Of a stretch of DNA of 5,002 bases, positions 1-5,002 are shown in pieces. The notes under the pieces were generated by a model that saw only the letters and a list, made by a program, of their open reading frames with translations, was not told the origin of the DNA and did not search any database. This DNA is from Pseudomonadota bacterium (lineage in GTDB: Bacteria > Pseudomonadota > Alphaproteobacteria > Rhizobiales > Rhizobiaceae). The translations under genes and the position numbers were made by a program. The DNA lies in NCBI GenBank assembly GCA_023433855.1, contig JAEYTV010000172.1, positions 1 through 5,002 on the forward strand, in the 5' to 3' direction. The number at the start of each line of letters is the position of its first letter. Position 1 is the stretch's first letter.

Positions 1-139
1 ACACACCCTCCCCGGGGGCGGGCTGGCACACCCCGCCGCGGCGGCCGGGTTTGCGGATCAGGCGCATTTCACGCGTCACTTCAAGAGAGCCTTCGGCCTG
101 ACGCCCGGCCGCTGGCAGGGGCTGAACGCGGGCATCTGA
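1..139 (+). CDS. AraC-family transcriptional regulator, C-terminal end (5' partial)
   Basis: About 45 residues are visible, ending in TGA at 137-139; the start lies before the window. The reading frame begins at base 2. The stretch GFADQAHFTRHFKRAFGLTP, followed by GRWQGL, is the hallmark second helix-turn-helix of AraC/XylS regulators: GFADQAHFTRHFKR is the DNA-contacting helix region and FGLTPGRW the closing motif. Such proteins bind DNA as transcriptional activators or repressors through two helix-turn-helix units at the C terminus. The N-terminal effector or dimerisation domain is not visible, so its signal cannot be inferred. It is on the same strand as the phytase-like gene that begins 123 bases after its stop, and could regulate it, but this is inference. 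The family call is secure; the specific gene is not identified. Confidence 0.87.
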   Translation, partial: HTLPGGGLAHPAAAAGFADQAHFTRHFKRAFGLTPGRWQGLNAGI

Positions 140-157
140 GCGGCTATCCGTCGTATC

Positions 158-172
158 GCTTGATGATCAAGC
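158..172. promoter_or_regulatory. Perfect 15-bp palindrome, possible operator
   Basis: GCTTGATGATCAAGC has two perfect 7-base arms around a central G. It lies 18 bases after the AraC-family stop codon and about 90 bases before the phytase-like start. No run of T follows it, so it does not look like an intrinsic terminator. A symmetric 15-bp site of this kind is typical of a binding site for a dimeric regulator. Which protein binds it, if any, cannot be told from the sequence. Confidence 0.35.
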
Positions 173-217
173 CTTCATGGAAGCTTCAAAATACCATCAC
201 CTTGCCGTCATGGAAGC
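171..217. repeat. Pair of 14-bp direct repeats, 33-bp period
   Basis: GCCTTCATGGAAGC (171-184) and GCCGTCATGGAAGC (204-217) match at 13 of 14 positions and start 33 bases apart, close to three turns of the helix, so both copies would present roughly the same DNA face. The first copy abuts the palindrome at 158-172. Direct repeats on one DNA face are the usual site layout for AraC-family proteins, and an AraC-family gene ends just upstream. A regulatory role is inferred. I could not recognise convincing -35 and -10 hexamers in this spacer. Confidence 0.4.
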
Positions 218-250
218 ACCGTACGCGTTGCCGTGCCCGACAAGACAACA

Positions 251-258
251 AAAGGTGA
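251..258 (+). promoter_or_regulatory. Ribosome binding site of the phytase-like gene
   Basis: AAAGGTGA lies just before the ATG at 263, with the AGG core 7 bases from the start codon. The in-frame GTG at 233 has no comparable purine-rich site in front and would add ten polar residues ahead of a good signal peptide. This site therefore favours the ATG at 263 as the start. Confidence 0.75.
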
Positions 259-262
259 TCTC

Positions 263-1620
263 ATGACGCGAACCCTCCTAGCCTCCGTGACTCTGGCCGT
301 TCTGTTCGGCGGCTCCGTATCTGCGGAGGAAAGAGTATTTCCGGCCAGGCTCGCCGGCCAGTCGATCCTTCCAGCCAACACGGTTGCTCCGGCACCGAAG
401 ACGCTCCCGACTTCCTCAAGACGTCCGGCAAGTTCACGACGCCGGACAGCAAGCGGACCGAGACGCTCGGCACCCTGCCCGGCAAGGACGGCGCTCGCGT
501 CACCGACGTCAAGCTGCCGCTCGCCGGACAACCGGTCCAGGGTTTTTCCGGCATCAAGACCATGACCGACGGTACGTTCTGGACGCTCTCCGACAACGGT
601 TTCGGCAGCAAGACCAACTCCTCCGACGCCATGCTCTTCCTGCATCAGATGAAGTTCGACTGGGCTGCAGGCAAAGCTGAGGTCGTCAGGAACGTGTTCC
701 TGTCTGATCCGAACCGGATCGCCCCCTTTCCCATCATCATGGAAGGCACGGACACGCGGTATCTCACCGGCGCCGACTTCGACATCGAATCCATCCAGCC
801 GGTTGCCGACGGCTTCTGGCTTGGGGAGGAGTTTGGCCCCTACCTGATCAAGGTGGATCTCGAAGGCCGGCTGACGGATGTCATCGCAACGACGGTGGAC
901 GGCAAGGCGGTCACCTCGCCGGATAATCCGACGATCACCATGCCTGCCAATCCGACCGCCAAGATGCCAGTTTTCAATCTGAAACGTTCCGGCGGCTACG
1001 AGGGCATGGCCATCTCCAGGGACGGTTCCAAGCTCTACGGCATGCTTGAAGGCCCGCTCTATCTCCAAGACGGTTCGGTCGAAAAGGTCGACGGGCAGAA
1101 TGCGCTGCGGGTCATCGAATTCGACATCGCCTCCAAGACCTGGACCGGCCGTTCCTGGCTTTACCCTCTATCCGCTGGCGGCGAGGCGATCGGGGACTTC
1201 AACATGATCGACGACACCACCGCACTCGTCATCGAGCGCGACAACGGCGCCGGCACTGCGGACCTGGCCTGCCCGGACCCCGCAAAGCCCGAGCCGACCT
1301 GTTTCAACACGCCTGCCAAGCACAAGCGCGTCTACAAGATCGAGATGACGGACGAGAATGCCGGCAAGGCAGTGCGCAAGATCGGTTACATCGACCTCAT
1401 GAAGATCGAGGATCCAGCCGAGAAGAAGAAGGCGGGCAACGTCGAGGGTCTCTATGACATGCCCTTCGTCACGATCGAGAATGTCGACGTGGTTGATGCC
1501 ACGCACATCATCATCGGCAACGACAACAACCTGCCCTTCTCAGCCGGTCGTGCGGTCGACAAGGCCGACAACACGGAATTCAGCCTGCTCGAAGTCACGG
1601 AATTCCTGGCGGCGAAATAG
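263..1620 (+). CDS. Secreted phytase-like (esterase-like activity of phytase) family protein, frameshifted near the 5' end
   Basis: The ATG at 263 opens a typical Sec signal peptide: MTR, a hydrophobic core, then a likely cleavage after SVSA at residue 21. This points to a periplasmic or exported protein. That frame continues to about base 397, then the family-like sequence carries on in the -1 frame (EDAPDFLKTSGKF onward) to the stop at 1618-1620. Restoring one base near 397/398 gives a continuous 452-residue protein, a length normal for this family. As read, the first frame ends at 565 (100 aa), and the next ATG in the second frame is at 562 (352 aa). Family-like blocks include DGTFWTLSDNGFG, LTGADFD, FWLGEEFGPYLIK, EGMAISRDG, GDFNMID and IERDNGAGTAD, and near the end ENVD and IGNDNNLPFS. 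They fit the Phytase-like Pfam family, thought to fold as a beta-propeller. Two cysteines at restored residues 337 and 347 could form a periplasmic disulfide. The substrate is not established for most members, and phytase activity should not be assumed. Confidence 0.85.
386..402 (+). other. Frameshift site in the phytase-like gene (apparent loss of one base)
   Basis: Upstream, the frame starting at 263 reads ...ILPANTVAPAP. Downstream, the frame starting at base 400 reads DAPDFLKTSGKFTTPD and continues sensibly to 1620. Beyond about 400 the first frame becomes an Arg/Ser/Pro-rich stretch, typical of out-of-frame high-GC sequence, and stops at 563-565. Reading CCGGAAGAC in place of CCGAAGAC at 395-402 joins the two as ...VAPAPEDAPDFLK. 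A sequencing error or a real inactivating deletion would look the same here. I see no classical slippery heptamer that would suggest programmed frameshifting. Confidence 0.8.
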
Positions 1621-1636
1621 CTGGCGGTCAAAAACG

Positions 1637-1665
1637 AAAGAGCGTCCGGCCCCGGACGCTCTTTT
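1637..1665. terminator. Strong intrinsic terminator, probably bidirectional
   Basis: The arms AAAGAGCGTCCGG (1637-1649) and CCGGACGCTCTTT (1652-1664) are perfect 13-base complements. Because the two central bases alone cannot form a loop, about 12 pairs with a 4-base loop would form. On the plus strand a TTTT run closes the hairpin, 17 bases after the phytase-like stop. On the minus strand the stem runs into TTTCGTTTTT, and the hairpin lies 22 bases after the stop of the small exported protein. It can thus end both convergent transcripts. Confidence 0.88.
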
Positions 1666-1686
1666 ATGCAGGTTGCGGGAACAGCT

Positions 1687-1935
1687 TCAGTTCTGGGAGG
1701 AAGCCCGGCGCCCGACGAGCTTCAGGCTCCGGTCCGGCTGAATCAGATAGGTCTCGCGGTATTCGGTACCGTTGTAGCTGAACTGGTGCGTCACCGTACT
1801 GCCCACCGGTGCCTTCTGGAGTTTGCCTGCGGGCTGACCGCCGAAAGTGATGCTGCCCGGGATCGGCTCAAGCGCGGAAGCCGGAGAGACCCCGATCAGC
1901 GTGGCAAAAGCCATGGCTACCAATAGCCTGTTCAT
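1687..1935 (-). CDS. Small exported protein of unknown function (82 aa)
   Basis: The protein starts MNRLLVAMAF and has a short hydrophobic core and a likely signal peptidase I site after ASA (residue 21). That leaves a mature protein of about 61 residues beginning LEPIPGSITF. The mature part carries no cysteine and no obvious catalytic motif. It has a Gly/Pro-rich start, a KLQKAPVGSTV segment, then FSYNGTEYRETYLIQPDRSLKLVGR, which reads as alternating beta strands, so a small beta-rich periplasmic domain is likely. I cannot name a family; similar short proteins occur in rhizobia as far as I recall. The ATG at 1935 is preferred because AAAAGG lies 9 bases before it. The ATG at 1941 (84 aa) is only 3 bases from that site. 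A longer reading from 2007 would put a polar leader before the signal peptide and is unlikely. It converges on the phytase-like gene and shares its terminator. It is 272 bases from the end of ppx, so probably has its own promoter, though I could not identify one. Confidence 0.75.
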   Translation of the reverse strand: MNRLLVAMAFATLIGVSPASALEPIPGSITFGGQPAGKLQKAPVGSTVTHQFSYNGTEYRETYLIQPDRSLKLVGRRASSQN

Positions 1936-2207
1936 GGTCATTATCCTTTTATCCTCTGTCTTGCATGTTGGACGCGCGGAGCGTCTTGGGATCGCTCCGG
2001 CATGCACGCACTTCGGAATGAGGCAGCAGATTTACAATGTGAGGCTTCCCGGCTTCTCTATCCGACGCAACCGAACAATAGCCGTGGCGTTGCGGTTGCA
2101 GGCTCTTCGCGGGAATGCCTACGGGTCAGGCAAACATCCTGCCGTTCAAAGCGTCCCGCCAGCGGGCGCAACGGGCTCCACACCCACATCTATTGAAAGG
2201 GAGACTG
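1936..2207. other. Intergenic region between ppx and the small exported protein gene
   Basis: This 272-base stretch should hold the end of the ppx transcript and the promoter of the small minus-strand gene. I see a ribosome binding site near 1945-1950, a short inverted repeat GGAGCG/CGCTCC (1978-1983 and 1993-1998, 9-base loop), and a GC-rich hairpin near 2151-2169. Scanning the minus strand for -35/-10 pairs at 16-18 base spacing gave nothing convincing. The open frames across it have no start with a good ribosome site and no protein-like composition. Confidence 0.5.
2147..2169 (-). terminator. Weak candidate terminator behind ppx
   Basis: On the minus strand, GCGCCCGC and GCGGGACGC pair as an 8-bp GC stem with one bulged base and a very short loop. 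It lies about 40 bases after the ppx stop and is followed only by TTTG. The stem is stable but the T run is poor, so Rho-dependent ending, or read-through to the stronger hairpin at 1637-1665, is also possible. Confidence 0.3.
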
Positions 2208-3728
2208 CTATTCGAAGCGGAACGCCAGGCGCTTGCCGGTGAGCCTTGCCAGTTGCTGAAGGCGGCCATCCAGCCTCTCACCTGCAAAATCGCGATACTG
2301 GGGGGGCACGACGAATTCGAGGTCCAGATCCGGATCCACAGATGGGCGGAACGTCAGATGGTGGACCACACCTGGCATGGAGGCCGAGAAGAGATAGACA
2401 ACGCGCAGGAGTCCACCGAGCAGCTTGGCAAGGTCCAGCAACCTCGGCGTGGCGATAGCCGCAAGCGCCCCGGTGGCGCCGTCGTCACGGAGACCCTCGA
2501 ACCGGTAATAGTTGGCGAGCGCCAAGTAGGCTCGCCCCGCATGAGTGATGCCGACGAAGGAGGAATGAGCGATCACGTTGAGCGCCTGAAGTCCGCGATA
2601 ATCCGGGTGGGCGCGCCAGCTGATGTCGGCAAGAAGGCATGCGGCCCGGCGATAACGGCCCTCCTCTTCCGTCTCGTCGATACCGAATGCGGGCACCATC
2701 CGGCCCGTCCAGTCCGCAAGCTCGCGCGCGTGTTCGGGCGAACGGGCACGCAGGATGGCGAGTTGGTCGGCCGCCACCAGCAGCGGATCGCTCGCCTGCT
2801 CTTCATCAGGCAGCAGCGAGTACAGATATCCCTCACGCACGCCCTGCGCCGAGAAGCTGATTCTGGCCGGTTTCATGACATGGAGCACTTCCTGCATCGC
2901 AAGCGCACCGAACGGCAGGAGCGCGCGACGGCTTTTGGAGACGGCCTGCCAGGCGGGATCCTTGCTGTCTTTGGCAGCCACAATATCCTTCAGAAACCGC
3001 TGCATCTCGTCGAGCGGTAATTCGTAACCCTGCATCATGTGCAGCGGATATTTGGTGATCTCCATGTGCAGCTTGGCGATGTTACGCCACGTGCCGCCCA
3101 CGGCATAGAAGGTCCGTCCCGCCCCCTGCTTCAGGAAGCTCGCCATATTCAGCTGCTTGCGGGCAAAGCTCCGCGCTTTCGACAAGGAGTTGCCGGATGA
3201 TTCCGAAAGCCTCAGCCCCCCGAGAGGCAAGGTGACACCCCGTCCGAACTGATGGCCCCTGATGTCGATCAGTTCCAGCGAACCGCCGCCAAGGTCACCG
3301 GCGATGCCATCGGGATCATGAAATCCGCTGATGATGCCCAGGGCGGAATACCGCGCCTCTTCCTCGCCCGACAGGACCTGTACCGGTTGGCCAAGGATGC
3401 TCTCTGCCTCGCAGATGAACTCCGGCCCGTTGGACGCTTCCCTGGCAGCAGCGGTGGCGAGCACGTAGATCTCTGCGGACCGTGCCTGGATGGAGAGTGC
3501 CTTGAACCGCCGCAGGGCCGCCAATGCGCGGCGGACGGCATCCTCGTCCATCCGCCCCGTCGAGCCCAGCCCCTTGCCGAGCCCGCAAAGCACCTTCTCG
3601 TTGAATAGGATCGGGGACGCCCGCGACAGGCCCTCATAGATGACGACGCGGACGGAGTTGGAGCCAATATCGATGACGGAGACAGGGGCCGTGCCGGGAA
3701 GGCGCCCCTGGGCTTCAGATCGTACCAT
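2208..3728 (-). CDS. ppx: Exopolyphosphatase (Ppx/GppA family, long form)
   Basis: This enzyme removes terminal phosphates from inorganic polyphosphate in the cytoplasm; relatives also act on pppGpp. The protein has 506 residues, close to the 513 of E. coli Ppx, so it is the long form with extra C-terminal domains rather than the ~300-residue short form. The first phosphate-binding loop of the actin-like ATPase fold is VIDIGSNSVRVVIYEG (residues 18-33). The probable catalytic glutamate is E123 in GEEEAR, by alignment with E. coli E121. The second phosphate loop is GDLGGGS (144-150). GGTWRNIA (211-218) belongs to the second actin-like subdomain. From about residue 315 comes the helical HD-like domain (LLADISWRAHPDYRG, 365-379), followed by a small C-terminal domain. 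The ATG is 5 bases past the ppk stop, with only a weak AGG in front, so translation is probably coupled to ppk. No key motif is missing. GppA-type guanosine pentaphosphatase activity cannot be excluded, but the position behind ppk favours polyphosphate. Confidence 0.96.
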   Translation of the reverse strand: MVRSEAQGRLPGTAPVSVIDIGSNSVRVVIYEGLSRASPILFNEKVLCGLGKGLGSTGRMDEDAVRRALAALRRFKALSIQARSAEIYVLATAAAREASNGPEFICEAESILGQPVQVLSGEEEARYSALGIISGFHDPDGIAGDLGGGSLELIDIRGHQFGRGVTLPLGGLRLSESSGNSLSKARSFARKQLNMASFLKQGAGRTFYAVGGTWRNIAKLHMEITKYPLHMMQGYELPLDEMQRFLKDIVAAKDSKDPAWQAVSKSRRALLPFGALAMQEVLHVMKPARISFSAQGVREGYLYSLLPDEEQASDPLLVAADQLAILRARSPEHARELADWTGRMVPAFGIDETEEEGRYRRAACLLADISWRAHPDYRGLQALNVIAHSSFVGITHAGRAYLALANYYRFEGLRDDGATGALAAIATPRLLDLAKLLGGLLRVVYLFSASMPGVVHHLTFRPSVDPDLDLEFVVPPQYRDFAGERLDGRLQQLARLTGKRLAFRFE

Positions 3729-3733
3729 ACTGC

Positions 3734-5002
3734 CTATTTCTTGCGTCCCGACATCACGCCGGCAATGAGTTTCGGAGCACTTGACTTCAGAGCCTCCCCA
3801 CGTCCCGAAAGACTGGGATTGGTCATGAAATAATGCTGGGCGTTAAAAGGTTCCTCGCCTTTACGAACTTGCATCCGCCGCGACGTGCCATCAGGCAATA
3901 TCTCGTAGCTCTGCTGATTGTCAATCAGGTTGCCCAGCATGATCTGAGACAGCACCTGTTCGTGCACCGTGGGGTTCAGCAGAGGCACCAGAGTCTCGAC
4001 GCGCCGCTCGAGAGTGCGCGGCATCATGTCGGCGGAACCGATGTAGACGAGCGCCTTGTCGGAGGGCAGGCCGTAGCCGTTGCCGAAACAGAAGATCCGG
4101 CTGTGCTCCAGGAAGCGCCCGACGATCGACTTGACGCTAATGTTGTCTGAACGCCCCGGGACCTGCGGGCGCAGGCAGCAGATGCCGCGCACGACCAGGT
4201 CGACCTCGACGCCCGCAAGGCTTGCCCGATAGAGCGCATCGATGATCTCCGGGTCGACCAGCGAATTCATCTTCTTCCAGATCGCCGCAGGTTTGCCTTC
4301 GCGTGCGTGGCAAATCTCTTCTTCGATATGGCGAAGGATGCGGGGACGAAGTGTATAGGGCGACACGGCCAACTTCATACTTTCCTCCGGCTCGCCGTAG
4401 CCGGTGATGAAGTTGAAGACATTCGCCATGTCATGGGCGATCTTGGGATTGCATGTGAAGAAGGAAAGGTCCGTGTAGATCTTGGCCGTCACCGGGTGGT
4501 AATTGCCCGTACCAAGATGACAGTAGGTCCGGATCTTACCGTCCTCGCGTCGAACCACCATCGACATCTTGGCGTGCGTCTTCAACTCGATGAATCCGAA
4601 GACCACTTGCACGCCGGCGCGTTCAAGATCGCGGGCCCAGCGAATGTTGGCCTCCTCGTCGAAACGCGCCTTCAGTTCAACAAGGGCCGTCACCGACTTG
4701 CCGGCCTCGGCCGCATCGATCAGGGCCCGGACGATCGGGCTGTCATTGGAGGTTCGATAGAGCGTCTGCTTGATGGCAAGCACGTCCGGATCGCGCGCCG
4801 CCTGCAGAAGAAACTGAACAACCACGTCGAAGGACTCGTAAGGATGGTGAACCACCATGTCCTTCTCGCGAATGGCTGCAAGGCAGTCGCCGGCATGTTC
4901 GCGCACTCGTTCGGGGAAGCGGGCGTTGTAGGGCTCGAAACGGAGATCGTCACGCGGGGCCTTCGCGATCTCCGAAAGCGTATTGAGCGCCAGAAGGCCC
5001 GG
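3734..5002 (-). CDS. ppk: Polyphosphate kinase 1, C-terminal part (5' end outside the window)
   Basis: PPK1 reversibly transfers the gamma phosphate of ATP to a growing polyphosphate chain. The visible part is 422 residues ending RKK-TAG; the frame runs open through base 5002, so roughly 300 N-terminal residues (N and head domains) are missing. The GTG at 4906 is an internal Val codon, because family sequence ([13 protein letters not shown]) continues upstream of it. Both phospholipase D-like catalytic domains are present. Numbered from the window edge, H143 in ELKTHAKM matches the autophosphorylated H435 of E. coli, and H162 (CHLGTGN) matches H460. H300 in FLEHSRI matches H592. R83 (TLYRTSND), R113 (KARFDEEAN) and R272 (VVRGICCL) match the conserved arginines near E. 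coli R375, R405 and R564. All key residues seen are intact, so the enzyme should be active. It is the upstream gene of a ppk-ppx operon; its promoter, and any phosphate-response site, lie outside the window. Confidence 0.97.
   Translation of the reverse strand, partial: PGLLALNTLSEIAKAPRDDLRFEPYNARFPERVREHAGDCLAAIREKDMVVHHPYESFDVVVQFLLQAARDPDVLAIKQTLYRTSNDSPIVRALIDAAEAGKSVTALVELKARFDEEANIRWARDLERAGVQVVFGFIELKTHAKMSMVVRREDGKIRTYCHLGTGNYHPVTAKIYTDLSFFTCNPKIAHDMANVFNFITGYGEPEESMKLAVSPYTLRPRILRHIEEEICHAREGKPAAIWKKMNSLVDPEIIDALYRASLAGVEVDLVVRGICCLRPQVPGRSDNISVKSIVGRFLEHSRIFCFGNGYGLPSDKALVYIGSADMMPRTLERRVETLVPLLNPTVHEQVLSQIMLGNLIDNQQSYEILPDGTSRRMQVRKGEEPFNAQHYFMTNPSLSGRGEALKSSAPKLIAGVMSGRKK

Noticed and set aside
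233..262. GTG at 233 as the start of the phytase-like gene
   Set aside because: No ribosome binding site before it and it adds a polar stretch before the signal peptide; the ATG at 263 has AAAGGTGA at good spacing.
208..1068. 286-residue open frame on the minus strand opposite the phytase-like gene
   Set aside because: Composition (Arg, Gly, His, Val rich, no domain) is typical of the antisense frame of a high-GC gene, and the plus strand clearly codes for a known family.
1168..1506. 112-residue minus-strand open frame within the phytase-like gene
   Set aside because: Antisense shadow of a well-supported coding region; rich in Asp, Val, Leu and His as expected from complementing its codons.
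2041..2057. Short tandem GGCTTC copies in the intergenic region
   Set aside because: Two 6-base copies are within chance expectation for this composition.
2300..2306. Run of seven G (C on the coding strand) in the 3' part of ppx as a phase-variation tract
   Set aside because: The frame is intact, the run is short, and it encodes an ordinary V-P-P segment; nothing else suggests phase variation.
2115..3020. 301-residue open frame on the plus strand opposite ppx
   Set aside because: It is antisense to the intact, motif-complete ppx, shows no recognisable domain, and has no good start site.
4904..4906. GTG at 4906 (minus strand) as the start of ppk
   Set aside because: Conserved PPK1 sequence continues in frame upstream to the window edge, so this is an internal valine.
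1..5002. CRISPR array, tRNA, rRNA, insertion sequence or toxin-antitoxin pair
   Set aside because: I looked for regularly spaced repeats, cloverleaf-like stems, terminal inverted repeats and small paired genes and saw none that hold up.

Overview
The window looks like chromosomal DNA from an alphaproteobacterium, most likely Rhizobiales/Rhizobiaceae. Evidence: high GC, strong G/C third-position bias, a long-form exopolyphosphatase directly behind ppk, and a secreted phytase-like protein whose sequence fits rhizobial relatives as I remember them. The genus cannot be fixed by eye. I see no mobile element, CRISPR array, tRNA, rRNA or prophage signature, and base composition looks uniform.

Layout. 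(1) Bases 1-139, plus strand: C-terminal end of an AraC-family regulator. (2) Bases 140-262: spacer with a 15-bp perfect palindrome and a 14-bp near-perfect direct repeat spaced 33 bp apart, a plausible operator region. (3) Bases 263-1620, plus strand: a secreted 'esterase-like activity of phytase' family protein. The deposited sequence has a one-base frameshift near codon 45 that separates the signal peptide from the rest. (4) Bases 1637-1665: a strong hairpin between two convergent genes, probably a bidirectional terminator. (5) Bases 1687-1935, minus strand: a small exported protein of unknown function (82 aa). (6) Bases 1936-2207: intergenic, with a weak GC hairpin behind ppx. (7) Bases 2208-3728, minus strand: ppx, exopolyphosphatase. 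(8) Bases 3734-5002, minus strand: the C-terminal 422 residues of ppk, polyphosphate kinase, whose 5' end lies beyond the window.

How the genes work together. ppk and ppx form a tight operon with a 5-nt gap. It encodes synthesis (ATP to polyphosphate) and hydrolysis of polyphosphate, so the two opposing activities are probably made from one message. The phytase-like protein and the AraC regulator are on the opposite strand and form a separate unit. Any link to phosphate metabolism rests on the family name and proximity, and is speculative. I found no convincing new biological system. The points most worth a second look are the frameshift in the phytase-like gene, the repeat/palindrome cluster before it, and the small exported protein.
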